A stretch of 64,000 nt of DNA from the NCBI RefSeq assembly GCF_003726095.1, contig NZ_CP026031.1, positions 992,001 to 1,056,000 of the forward strand, given 5' to 3'. This document shows positions 1 to 8,863 of this stretch, in pieces. Position 1 is the stretch's first letter. The number at the start of each line of letters is the position of its first letter. Source of the DNA: Niallia circulans (GTDB lineage: Bacteria; Bacillota; Bacilli; Bacillales; Cytobacillaceae). Under the pieces are notes generated by a model. It did not search any database. It was not told the origin of the DNA and saw only the letters and a program-made list of their open reading frames with translations. Both the position numbers and the translations under genes were made by a program.

Positions 1-177
1 GACCTCAAGGTAGATGTTATAGGTTTTGGCGAAGCATTCCATCGTAAATATCCAAAGGATTGGAAACAAGCGGAAAGCGATTGGGAATATTATTTTTCAA
101 ATATCAAGACAAAAACGAAAGTAAAGGCAACTGTATTGCGATCTGGATTAACCACATCATCATCAAGTTTAAAATAG
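1..177 (+). CDS. Spore germination receptor C subunit, Ger(x)C family (3' end only)
   Basis: The window opens inside a reading frame in frame 1 that ends at TAG 175-177. The 58 visible residues contain GFGEAFHRKYPKDWKQ, then a Trp/Tyr-rich stretch and a Lys/Thr-rich beta strand. This is the usual C-terminus of Ger(x)C lipoproteins, the C subunit of GerA-type nutrient germination receptors in the spore inner membrane. The two following genes (a small two-helix protein and a GerAB-like permease) support an operon ending C-D-B. The N-terminus, including the lipobox, lies outside the window. Confidence 0.82.
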   Translation, partial: DLKVDVIGFGEAFHRKYPKDWKQAESDWEYYFSNIKTKTKVKATVLRSGLTTSSSSLK

Positions 178-191
178 AGGGAGTGAGTCAA

Positions 192-416
192 ATGAAGTGG
201 CTTTCTTTATTAGGGATTACGTGTTTGATTGCTCTTATAGTTATTTATGAGTGGCCGAGGGTAAAAATAGCAGAAAAAAGGGGGAAAGTCGTTTTTTTAT
301 TTCTAACGATTATAGGTGGAGCATTATCTATTGTTTTACTTTTTTTTCCTCAGTTTCCTGGTCCGATTGAATGGGTTCATACCATTTTCAGACCAATAAG
401 TAAGTATTTAGAATAA
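192..416 (+). CDS. Small two-helix membrane protein, germination-receptor D-subunit-like
   Basis: 74 residues. The ATG at 192 follows a GGGAGTGA ribosome binding site. Two hydrophobic segments (about residues 2-20 and 30-50) are separated by a short basic loop, and the C-terminus is short and polar. It starts 14 bases after the Ger(x)C stop and precedes a GerAB-type permease. Small proteins of about 75 residues with two helices are known in some Bacillus ger operons as D subunits that modulate receptor function. The assignment here rests on size, topology and position, not on sequence identity. A longer start at 60 has no ribosome binding site and overlaps the upstream gene. Confidence 0.65.
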   Translation: MKWLSLLGITCLIALIVIYEWPRVKIAEKRGKVVFLFLTIIGGALSIVLLFFPQFPGPIEWVHTIFRPISKYLE

Positions 417-677
417 TGATGATATGTGCCAGAAAAAAATTGGGTTATGAATGTTGCAGTGTTGTTTCTTGACCGTTTTTAACTCCTCAATATTTTTTTG
501 TATTATGCTTAGGACTTTTGCAAGGGAAACTAAATAATGGTGTGTGATTGCTTCATAGCATTTAACCGTAATATGCTATCTCCCTATTTGAAAAGAAAAG
601 CTGTTTCCATTAACAAAGAGCTAGATTTGAATGATTTAAGCTGTTTTTATATTTCTTCTATAAAGGAGATTAAGAAG

Positions 678-1769
678 ATGAATAACAAAATAAGAATTTC
701 AGCTAAACAAATGATGTCTTTATTAATGATGACTATTATTTCAACAGCTATTCTTTCGATTCCGGCAGTTACATCAAAGCATGCTGGGCATGATATGTGG
801 GTTTCTCCTATATTCTCAAGTATAAGTGGATTAATTACGGCATTTATTATTTTACAACTTCATAAATTATATCCCAATGAAACCATTTTCCAGTATAGTA
901 AGCATATTGTGGGGACTTTTTTATCGAAGTGTATAGGTTTAGCTTATTTGCTATACATTCTATTGGTCACAAGCATTATTGTAAGAGAATATGCAGACTT
1001 TATCTTAACTTCTCTTTTATATTCTACCCCTTTAGTGGTAATTATAGGAGTAATGGTTATTCTTTGTGCCTATTCGGTTAAAAGTGGATTGGAAGTATTT
1101 GCACGGGCATCACAAGTATTTTTGCCAATTTATATCTTCTCTTTATTAGTATTATTATTGTTATTTCATGAATTTGATGTGAAAAATATGCTGCCGCTTT
1201 TTGAGGGTAAATGGAAATCGATGCTTCATGGTGCGTTGCAGCCTGCACTTTGGTTTAATCAAATTTTTTATATGGGGATATTATTGCCATATGTCAAGGA
1301 TAAAGCGACAAAAAAAGTAGTGGGGTATAAAGTAATTTTATATAGCTTGATAGTTATGTTTTCTTTAAATATTATTTGTCTTTTTTTGTTTGGCGAGAAT
1401 GTGGATAGTTACCAATTTCCTGTATTTACAGCGTTTCGCTATATTTATATCCCTCCGTTTTTTGAACGTTTTGAATCAGTTCTTGTAGTTATTTGGGTAT
1501 TAGGTGTATTTATTAAAATTTCGTTATTTTACTTTACTTTGTGTTTAGGAACAGCTCAATGGTTAGGTGTTGAAAAAGAAAAAACTTTTGTCTTTCCATA
1601 TGGTATTTTAATCATAATCATAGCCTTATGGGTTAGTACGAACCTAGCAGATTTAAATAAATTCATCGAAAGCACAATACCTGTATTAGAGATTGGGCTG
1701 TATGTTCTAATTCCACTTAGTCTTCTTCTCCTTTCATTTATTAGAAAAAAGAGAAAAGCAAGTGTATAA
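678..1769 (+). CDS. Spore germination receptor B subunit, GerAB/ArcD-type permease
   Basis: 363 residues with about ten hydrophobic segments. The start ATG 678 has AAAGGAG upstream (662-668); the longer frame from 537 adds 47 residues with no ribosome binding site and is rejected. The opening (ISAKQMMSLLMMTIISTAIL, then IPAVTSKHAGHDMWVSPI) is typical of the endospore germination permease family (APC superfamily), which contributes to the nutrient-binding site of the GerA-type receptor in the inner spore membrane. It is the last gene of the upstream ger operon. The gap of about 260 bases after the small D-like gene is larger than usual and shows no clear terminator. Confidence 0.9.
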   Translation: MNNKIRISAKQMMSLLMMTIISTAILSIPAVTSKHAGHDMWVSPIFSSISGLITAFIILQLHKLYPNETIFQYSKHIVGTFLSKCIGLAYLLYILLVTSIIVREYADFILTSLLYSTPLVVIIGVMVILCAYSVKSGLEVFARASQVFLPIYIFSLLVLLLLFHEFDVKNMLPLFEGKWKSMLHGALQPALWFNQIFYMGILLPYVKDKATKKVVGYKVILYSLIVMFSLNIICLFLFGENVDSYQFPVFTAFRYIYIPPFFERFESVLVVIWVLGVFIKISLFYFTLCLGTAQWLGVEKEKTFVFPYGILIIIIALWVSTNLADLNKFIESTIPVLEIGLYVLIPLSLLLLSFIRKKRKASV

Positions 1770-2027
1770 ATTGGGATGATTAAATGCTATAGATCTCGTT
1801 TTAAGGTTAGCATGAACAGTTATTTGGTTCAGGAAGTGATCATTATCCTATAGGTAATTATATAATTACTATCTCGGATGTAAACTTTGATTTTTGAGTG
1901 GAGTAGAACTAACAATTATTAAATTCAGGTGATAGGCCAACTATTTAAGGATTATCATTCATAAAAAGAGAAAATTTTCATATCATTTCATGAATTTTCT
2001 TTGGGAAAATAGAAACTTAGTCAGGAA

Positions 2028-2180
2028 ATCAGCCAAAGCAGCGGGGAAATCAGCCAAACTAAAAAAATATCAGCCAAAGTAGCGGGAAAATCAGCCAAAC
2101 TAAAAAAATATCAGCCAAAGCAGCGGGGAAATCAGCCAAACTAAAAAGAAATCAACCAAAGCAACCAAATATCAGCCAAA
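2028..2180. repeat. Short-period array of core ATCAGCCAAA, eight copies
   Basis: The 10-bp core ATCAGCCAAA (one copy reads ATCAACCAAA) begins at 2028, 2049, 2069, 2090, 2110, 2131, 2151 and 2171, a spacing of 20-21 bp. Spacers alternate between GCAGCGGGGA-like and CTAAAAAAAT-like, so the higher-order unit is about 41 bp. It lies in the roughly 490-bp gap between the germination permease and the VOC gene and is not part of any reading frame. The period is close to two DNA helical turns. Confidence 0.9.
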
Positions 2181-2258
2181 CCACATACAAAGAAGAGGAT
2201 ATATTTTCCTTTTCGCCGAATATAAAAGCAAGCTATTCTATCGAAAAGGAGAAAAATA

Positions 2259-2687
2259 ATGAATACAATCATCCACAGAGTGGGAACAATTTATCTGCCA
2301 GTTGAAAATCCAGAATTAGCCTCAAACTGGTATCAAGAAAAATTAGGAGCAAGAGAAAATTTCAGAAATGAAGATAAAGCTATTTTAGATTTTGCGAATC
2401 AAAGTTTCTTTCTTGTTAAAGCAAAAAAAGGAGAAAAAGCAGCCTTTCAAGATGATGCAGGAAATGAGCATTTTTTTCTGACATTTGAAGTCGATGGGAT
2501 AGACCAATTAAAGAAACTTCATTACTCCTTAAAAGAAAAAGGTGTTACGGTTGACGATATTGAGGATAGAGGACATCCAGGCAACAATTTTGTCTTTTAC
2601 GATCTTGATGGAAATAAATTTGATGTGTGGAGTCAGTTAAGCCCGAGCTTTAAAGAAAAATACTTGCTTAACGATAGTGAAAGATAG
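2259..2687 (+). CDS. VOC (glyoxalase/bleomycin resistance) family protein
   Basis: 142 residues, with AAAGGAG ahead of ATG 2259. The sequence fits one vicinal-oxygen-chelate domain: an N-terminal HRVGTIYLPVENPELASNWY strand-helix and a C-terminal GHPGNNFVFYDLDGNKFDVW strand set. The first His, the Glu in the central strand and the terminal Asp/Glu region are candidate metal ligands. The family includes lyases, dioxygenases and resistance proteins, and the substrate cannot be read from sequence. It follows the repeat array and is close to the next gene, so the two may be cotranscribed. Confidence 0.8.
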   Translation: MNTIIHRVGTIYLPVENPELASNWYQEKLGARENFRNEDKAILDFANQSFFLVKAKKGEKAAFQDDAGNEHFFLTFEVDGIDQLKKLHYSLKEKGVTVDDIEDRGHPGNNFVFYDLDGNKFDVWSQLSPSFKEKYLLNDSER

Positions 2688-2741
2688 ATGATACATAATT
2701 CGAAAACTCCAGAGCATACTAATGTTTTGGAGGTGGCTGTA

Positions 2742-3056
2742 ATGGATGAAAAAGACTATCAAAAAATTTACGATGATTATTTGCAGCAAGCAAGTAGCGA
2801 AGCTCAAATAGAAGCGGCCGAAGAAATCGATCCCAATATAGAACAAATTGTGGCTGTTCGTAAAAATGAGGATGATGATATTATTGCTTTTAAAACAAAC
2901 AGTGGTAGAGAATTAGATTATATTACTGCCCTTGATGAAGCTAAAGCAGGAAAATTAGCGCATGTGGATGTTTTTCATAAATATGGCAGGGATATTATCC
3001 GTAGTGAACCAGATGGGATTAAAGAAAATAACTTAGATAATTTGCCTACTTTTTAA
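2742..3056 (+). CDS. DUF3892-like small protein
   Basis: 104 residues from ATG 2742, chosen because TTGGAGGTGG lies just upstream; an in-frame ATG at 2688 has no ribosome binding site. The N-terminal half is acidic and helical. The C-terminal half (IEQIVAVRKNEDDDIIAFKT, then a conserved G-R-DI-IRSEPDG segment) resembles the DUF3892 domain, a small beta fold of unknown function. No membrane segment or signal peptide is seen. A hairpin terminator follows at once. Confidence 0.65.
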   Translation: MDEKDYQKIYDDYLQQASSEAQIEAAEEIDPNIEQIVAVRKNEDDDIIAFKTNSGRELDYITALDEAKAGKLAHVDVFHKYGRDIIRSEPDGIKENNLDNLPTF

Positions 3057-3067
3057 ATAGGGAAATA

Positions 3068-3104
3068 AAAGAGAATATTCAAGTGGTGGATATTCTCTTT
3101 TAAC
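3068..3104 (+). terminator. Rho-independent terminator
   Basis: Ten-base stem AAAGAGAATA / TATTCTCTTT with a 13-base loop and trailing T residues, 11 bases after the DUF3892 gene. Confidence 0.8.
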
Positions 3105-3211
3105 ATTTGGGAGGAGAGAGCTATAAATATACATACATATATATTTAATTCAAAAGAGAAAAAATAGCTATCTCAGAAGAGAAAGCAATAAGCATAGCAA
3201 ATAACTATCAA

Positions 3212-3604
3212 GTGCGAAATAATGGCTATATAGACGGCTTCATCCAAATAACGTATTATGATCATAATATAACATCAGAGGAAAACAATGATGATGTAGA
3301 ATTAATATGGATTGGTCTCCTGCGAATGACGTTAGAATACTTGGAAAATGGCAGCGGAGAAACGAGTTATTTTATGAACGATCAGACTTGGAAAATGGAA
3401 AGAATCAACACAAAGCCAGAAAATCAAATATTGTTCAGTATCAGAAACAAGCAGGGGAAATTCGCAGTTGCAGAGCAAATGTTTCTAAAAGAATTACTAA
3501 AAAGTGGGGAAGAATTCACGAAATTTATAAGTGAGTTATCTCAGCCAAATAGTATAACTGTTTTAGAGCCAGTAATAATGAAAATAAAAAAACTAGTATA
3601 CTAG
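3212..3604 (+). CDS. Hypothetical protein, probably N-terminally damaged
   Basis: The frame is open from 3149 to TAG 3602-3604. It has no ATG at the front; GTG 3212 is the first usable start but lacks a ribosome binding site. A good site (GGAGGAGAGAGC, about 3111-3122) lies further up, in a position that would need a frameshift to join this frame. The residues ahead of GTG (AISEEKAISIANNYQ) look like genuine protein, which favours a 5' lesion. The 130 visible residues are polar with a Lys-rich end. Family not recognised. Confidence 0.4.
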   Translation: MRNNGYIDGFIQITYYDHNITSEENNDDVELIWIGLLRMTLEYLENGSGETSYFMNDQTWKMERINTKPENQILFSIRNKQGKFAVAEQMFLKELLKSGEEFTKFISELSQPNSITVLEPVIMKIKKLVY

Positions 3605-3700
3605 CTCTAACTATTGACTATAAATTTAATTTAAGGTAATATTTTCTAAAATAAATACGGAATAGTTGGCTAAGAAGAGAAGAGTAATTTTGATTCATTA

Positions 3701-3962
3701 TTTAAAGAGAGCTCCAGCTGGTGAAAAGGGGTAATAAGAATCTTAATGAAAAAAGACTTGGAGCTTTCGCACGGATCAAAGAAACCCTCTTTGTGATACT
3801 GCGACGGGATCTCCCGTTATAGAGATAGGGTATAATCAATTTTTTAATTGCCGTACCCGAAGAGGTTGATATGGCAACATATCAATAAACTGGGGTGGTA
3901 CCACGAAGTTAATAATAACTCTCGTCCTCAAGATGAATAATCTTGGGGGTGAGAGTTTTTTT
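3701..3962 (+). promoter_or_regulatory. T-box riboswitch (lysine type) upstream of lysyl-tRNA synthetase
   Basis: The T-box core TGGGGTGGTACCACG is at 3891-3905, followed by terminator stem ACTCTCGTCCTCAAGAT / ATCTTGGGGGTGAGAGT and seven or more T (about 3919-3962). The basal helix of Stem I appears to be AGCTCCA (3710-3716) with TGGAGCT (3759-3765). Just before its 3' strand the run GAAAAAAG offers an AAA (Lys) specifier, matching the downstream gene. The Stem I span is only about 60 bases. Uncharged tRNA-Lys should bind and allow read-through. Confidence 0.9.
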
Positions 3963-4013
3963 ATTTTATAAGTATAAGTAAATAATCCAATAAAAGGACT
4001 GGAGGGCCATAGA

Positions 4014-5474
4014 ATGAGCCAGGAACAAACAACGCGGAGAATAGAAAAATTAGCGGCATTAAGATCACAGGGAGTTTTCGTATATCCAGAAAGATTTGCG
4101 ACAAATTATGAACTTTATGAAGCAGCTTTACTGGAGGATGGCACAGAAGCAGTGCGGGTGGCAGGAAGAATCATGGGGATTCGCCAGTTTAGTAAATTTA
4201 GCTTCCTGACGATTTCAGATATTCAAGGAAGTCTGCAGCTGCTTTTGAAAAAAGAAGAGGTCGGAGAGCAGTCAGCTAATGATTTCGCTTACTATTTAGA
4301 TGTAGGAGATTTTATTGGTGTGGAAGGGAGAATGTATTCGACGAAAACAAAGGAAAAAACGCTGCGAATAGAAAAATATGTTTTACTAGGAAAAGCTCTG
4401 CATCCTCTGCCAGAAAAATGGCATGGGTTAAACAATGTAGAAACCCGTTATCGACAACGTTATTTAGACCTAATGATGACAAAGGAAACAAAAGAAAGAA
4501 TGTTAACACGAACAAAGTTAGTGCGTGCGATTCGGAGATTTTTAGAAGAAAGAGATTTTCTAGAAGTGGAGACACCTGTGTTACAGCATACTTCTTCCGG
4601 GGCATTAGCTCGTCCATTTAGAACGTATCATCATGCATTGGATTCGGAACTAAATTTACGAATTGCACCAGAGACTTACTTAAAAAGATTAATAGTAGGA
4701 GGTTTTACAAAAATATATGAGTTTGCTAAGTGCTTTCGAAATGAAGGAGTCAGTCCTCAGCATCTTCAAGAATTTACAATGGTAGAAGGCTATGCTGCTT
4801 ATTGGAGCTATGAGGATACAATGGCACTTATGCGTGATCTACTTCTATATGTTCTGAATGAGACTTTTCAAACAACCGTTATTCCAGTCCAAGGAAAAAC
4901 AATTGATTTTTCTTTAGACTGGAAAGTCGTCTCCTTTAGAGAGCTAATCCTCCAAGATACAGGCATTGATATTGATTTATATCCAAATGTAGATGACTTG
5001 TATGAAGAAACAAAGCGGAGAAATATCTATTTAGAACAAGACAATATCGAGACCTTAGGGAGAGGGAACTTTATCGATTTGCTATATAAAAAAATGTGTC
5101 GTCCGCAACTAATAGAGCCAACTTTTTTAATCAATCATCCTATTGATTTGTCACCCTTGGCAAGAGCAAATGATTATAATCCCGCAATTACGGATCGCTT
5201 TCAACTAGTAGTAAATGGGGTTGAAATTATCAATGCATATTCAGAATTAGTGGATCCTCTTGAACAAAGAAGAAGATTAGAGGCACAGGCTGTGTTGAAA
5301 AGCGGCGGTGATCTGGAGGCGATGGAAATGGATGAGGACTACCTATTGGCAATGGAATATGGAATGCCGCCAATTTCTGGTTGGGGATTTGGAATTGAAC
5401 GGCTTTTAATGATATTAACGGACAGTGAGACAATTAAAGATTGTGCACTATTTCCATTAACGAAAAAAGTTTAA
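4014..5474 (+). CDS. lysS: Class II lysyl-tRNA synthetase, divergent paralogue
   Basis: 486 residues, with GGAGGGCC ahead of ATG 4014. It should charge tRNA-Lys with lysine using ATP. An N-terminal OB-fold anticodon-binding domain (about 55-135) contains VAGRIMGIRQFSKFSFL. The class II core follows: motif 1 around residues 180-195, motif 2 FRNEGVSPQHLQEFT around 241-255, and motif 3 GWGFGIERL from about 456. It differs from housekeeping LysRS at family landmarks: SSGALARPF where TGGA-ARPF is usual, and SPQHLQEFT where T-HNPEFT is usual. Together with T-box control this points to a second, stress- or starvation-induced LysRS rather than the constitutive enzyme. A close class II relative remains possible. 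Confidence 0.85.
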   Translation: MSQEQTTRRIEKLAALRSQGVFVYPERFATNYELYEAALLEDGTEAVRVAGRIMGIRQFSKFSFLTISDIQGSLQLLLKKEEVGEQSANDFAYYLDVGDFIGVEGRMYSTKTKEKTLRIEKYVLLGKALHPLPEKWHGLNNVETRYRQRYLDLMMTKETKERMLTRTKLVRAIRRFLEERDFLEVETPVLQHTSSGALARPFRTYHHALDSELNLRIAPETYLKRLIVGGFTKIYEFAKCFRNEGVSPQHLQEFTMVEGYAAYWSYEDTMALMRDLLLYVLNETFQTTVIPVQGKTIDFSLDWKVVSFRELILQDTGIDIDLYPNVDDLYEETKRRNIYLEQDNIETLGRGNFIDLLYKKMCRPQLIEPTFLINHPIDLSPLARANDYNPAITDRFQLVVNGVEIINAYSELVDPLEQRRRLEAQAVLKSGGDLEAMEMDEDYLLAMEYGMPPISGWGFGIERLLMILTDSETIKDCALFPLTKKV

Positions 5475-5521
5475 TGGAATTTTACAAAAGAAAAGCAGTA
5501 AGCATACCTTTTTAGTAAAAT

Positions 5522-5560
5522 AGCAATAGAGACCAAAAAGTTTTGGTCTCCATTGCTTTA
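5522..5560 (+). terminator. Rho-independent terminator after lysS
   Basis: Long stem AGCAATAGAGACC / GGTCTCCATTGCT with A/T inner pairs. Only a short T run follows. The stretch from here to 5784 shows no recognisable gene. Confidence 0.6.
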
Positions 5561-5784
5561 GATTAGGAAATTTAAAACGCTTATTTAATTGAAGTAGGAG
5601 AGGTCAGCTGATAAAAAGAAAAATAATTGATTTCTAGATTGAAAAAAGAGATACCTAATAGGTGATATGTTTTCCAAAAAACTGGATGGAATCAGATTGG
5701 TCTGTTAAAATCTAATGAAAAAGAAGAATGAGAGAATGATAACAAATATAGTGAAACAGCTGTAAAGGAAAAGAGGGACTAATT

Positions 5785-6377
5785 TTGCAAGATCATATAA
5801 ATGCTATCGCAGCAAGCATCCCAACACCCGCAAAAGGGAAAAGAGTTGTGGTTGGGATAGATGGGCTAAGCCGGTCTGGAAAACAACCATAGTGAAAAAA
5901 CTACAAGCATGTCTCCATGAAAAAGGATTTTCTGTAACAGTTTTACACTTAGATGATTATATTGTACAAAGAAATCGGCGTTATCATACCAGCTATGAGG
6001 AATGGCATGAATACTATCATTTACAATGGGATGTCCAAGCTTTACAAGAATCACTTTTTAAGAAACTAAAAGATAAAACAGTATTACAGCTGTGTAAATA
6101 TAATCCGGACTCTGATACCCACCAAATAGAAAAGATTTCCTTATTGCATACCGACTTAATCATAATGGAAGGAGTTTTCTTACAACGAAAAGAATGGAGA
6201 GAATTCTTCGATTTTATCCTCTATTTAGATTGTTCCAAGGAAACTAGATTTGCTCGAGAAAGCAAGGAAACACAGCAGAATCTAAATAAATTTAAGAATA
6301 GATACTGGAAGGCAGAGGATTATTATGTAAACACAGAATATCCCAAAGAACGAGCAAATATGGTGTTTAAAGTTTAA
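5785..6377 (+). pseudogene. Uridine-kinase-like P-loop kinase, frameshifted in the Walker A motif
   Basis: TTG 5785, with AGAGGGAC upstream, opens a frame encoding VVVGIDGLSRSGK that hits TAG at 5890 within the P-loop. The adjacent frame continues IVKKLQACLHEKGFSVTVLHLDDYI and on to 6377 (YWKAEDYY near the end). Adding one A to the run at 5879-5882 (A4 to A5) restores GLSRSGKTT and joins both parts into about 198 residues. The family phosphorylates nucleosides or similar small molecules. Either a real frameshift or a homopolymer sequencing error. No neighbour suggests the substrate. Confidence 0.75.
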
Positions 6378-6616
6378 GGAAAAGTAGCGATTACATAATA
6401 TGGAGACAAGATTGTGCAATCGATTTTTGCATAAGCGAGGCGGGGGATTACTTGAATATGATCTGATGTTGATTACTTCAATAGCTATTATCGATGTATA
6501 GTAAACATGGAGTATACGGGACAGTAGATTAGGTGCTTGTATGCCTTTTGCTAATAGTTACTTGGAGGATAATGAATAAGGTAAAGCACAATGATGTGCG
6601 GAAAGGGTGATATAGG

Positions 6617-7168
6617 ATGACAGGTAATATAGAACAATTTGTTACACTACTTCCGGTAAACAAGAATATGCTGGTTGATTTTAAGCAGGAATTACACGAA
6701 GCCTTTTTAAAAGGGTTAAAAGATAGTTTTCCAGAGCATGACAATCCAACCGAAATAGCACCGGTTCCACCTGAAAAGGATGTTGACAAAATGCTCACAG
6801 AACCAGATGCAGAGATTTATCATCTCGTAATGAACGGAGAAAAGCTGGGTGGGGCAGTATTAAAAATTGATGAAGACACACAGCATAATGAAGTTGTATT
6901 TTTATATATGAATGCGAATGCACATGGAAAAGGTATCGGGACAAAAGCATGGCAAGCAATAGAGGCGGCATACCCAGAAACAAAAGTTTGGGAGCTATAT
7001 ACACCTTATTTTGAAAAACGCAATATTCACTTTTATGTGAATAAATGTGGTTTTCATATCGTGGAATTTTTGCATAGAGGTAACCCAGGCCCAGACTTTG
7101 AAGTGGATGAAACGAAACCAGATACAGAATATGAATTTTTCCACTTTAAAAAAGTCATGAAGAAGTAA
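6617..7168 (+). CDS. GNAT family N-acetyltransferase
   Basis: 183 residues; GAAAGGGTGAT precedes ATG 6617. The acetyl-CoA-binding motif is visible as [20 protein letters not shown] (about residues 104-123). It is followed by the beta-5 strand KVWELYTPY and the C-terminal [13 protein letters not shown] typical of GNATs. The C-terminus is acidic ([19 protein letters not shown]). Substrate unknown. The roughly 240 bases upstream show no gene. Confidence 0.85.
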   Translation: MTGNIEQFVTLLPVNKNMLVDFKQELHEAFLKGLKDSFPEHDNPTEIAPVPPEKDVDKMLTEPDAEIYHLVMNGEKLGGAVLKIDEDTQHNEVVFLYMNANAHGKGIGTKAWQAIEAAYPETKVWELYTPYFEKRNIHFYVNKCGFHIVEFLHRGNPGPDFEVDETKPDTEYEFFHFKKVMKK

Positions 7169-7369
7169 GAGCGTAATTTTATAATTTAACTAAAAAGTTG
7201 ACTATTTAGTTAAATTAACTTTCAGCTTATATAAAAGCTGCGTTTTTATGCGTTGGAATGGATATAATCTTTTGATATGTGTGTAATAAACAAAAAGAAG
7301 AAGGCAAAACTTGCATTTCCAATGATATAATCATAGGGTTGTTTTCGATTAATCAAGAGAGGAGATAGT

Positions 7370-8592
7370 ATGAATAGTATACGTTTTTATAGTTTCTGGT
7401 TTGCTAAGACAAGCATAGCCTTAGCAGATGTCATTTACATTATGGTTATTACCACATACATATATCAAAAAACGGACTCTGCATTAATGTCTTCGTTGTT
7501 TCCTTTATTCAAAGCTTTGGCTAATTTAACTGCTGGTCTAACATCCCCATTAATTTATAGAAAGTTTGCTTTCGCTAAATTAATGGTAAAGTTTCAGGGG
7601 TTGAAGGCATTATTACTTACTTTTTTACTACTCGGTTTTTTGCCGATAACGAATCATATTTATGTTTTGCTGCTATTTATTTTAGTTATATCTTTTATGG
7701 AAGGATGGGGGAACCCATTACTTAACTCTGTTACACCTAAAATTGTATCAAAGGAAAATCTTGTGAGAGCTAACAGTTCTTTATCCATCACAACTCAATC
7801 TGTTCAAATAGCTGGTTATAGCTTTACAGGTTTTGCGGTAATAAATTGGGGGCATAATTCTACTTTGGCGTTTAATGTAGTATTGCTCTGGCTTTCTGTA
7901 TTGGCTTTATATATTACATCAAAACATTTCGTTTCTAATATGGAAGTTCCTGTCGAAAATAAATCCAAGTGGGCGCTGATGAATGAAGGATGGAAGATTT
8001 TATGGCATAATCAGACGCTTAGAATGGTTACTTTAATGGATGTTATTGAGGGAATGGCAGGTTCCATTTGGGTTGGAGCAATAACATTGGTGTATGTAAA
8101 AGAAGCCCTAAACCAAGGAGAGCAATGGTGGGGTTTTATTAATGCAAGCTATTATGTTGGCGCTATTTTGGGGGGATAATCACCATATTCATAGCTAAAA
8201 CAATTCAGAAGCATTTGATATTTAGTATGGCGATTGGTTCGTTAGTATTTAGTATTTTTACTTTAATTTATGGGCTGACCAGTAGTCCTATATTGGCTCT
8301 TCTGCTTTGTATTGCAATGGGTCCCGCCTACCAAATAAGAGATGTGGCTCAACAAACTGCATTTCAAATAAATATTCAAACCATAGACTTACCCAAGGTG
8401 TTTGCATCCCAAAGTATTCTATTATCAACTGTTTCAGGTTTATCCATTTTTCTAATAGGTTTCATTGCTGACTTTGTTGGAATACGAGCCGTTTATATAT
8501 TTGCCGCTATCTTAATCTTTATTTCTGCTTTATTATCGTTTACCTTAGTTAAGGTAAATAAAAAGAAATTTTCTACTGTGGATGTTAAGTAA
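7370..8592 (+). pseudogene. MFS efflux-type transporter, frameshifted at a G run
   Basis: ATG 7370 follows GAGAGGAG. The first frame gives 269 residues with about seven helices and stops at TAA 8177 just after YYVGAILGG. Inserting one G into the six-G run at 8170-8175 continues the reading as IITIFIAKTIQKHLIFSMAI to the 8592 stop, about 407 residues and 12 helices in all. It resembles MFS macrolide/drug exporters. The broken frame would lack the last four or five helices. Either an inactivating slippage mutation, a contingency tract, or a sequencing undercall of G7. Confidence 0.8.
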
Positions 8593-8863
8593 TATTAAAT
8601 GGGGCAATTCCTGACTTGGAATAGTGCTTTTTTAATCATACTAAATAGCATCTTTTGTTGAATCGAAAAGCGAATACTAGTGAAACTTCTAATTAGAAAA
8701 AAATGTAATATCTCTCTTAATCTTTTACGTAATTGAACTGAGTATCTACTGTAATAATATTAAAATTGTAATATACTATTATAAACGGGTTAACATTGTT
8801 AATTCTGCTTTCGTCAAAAATTTCTAGAATGATTTATAAGAAAACACCATGAGGAGTCTTGAC

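Noticed and set aside
537..677. N-terminal extension of the germination permease
   Set aside because: No site before 537, whereas ATG 678 has AAAGGAG and begins exactly where the family's proteins start.
2028..2180. CRISPR-like array
   Set aside because: The core is only 10 bp and the spacers are two alternating repeated sequences.
4312..4617. Antisense frames over lysS and other real genes
   Set aside because: Shadow frames opposite well-supported genes, without ribosome binding sites or recognisable motifs.
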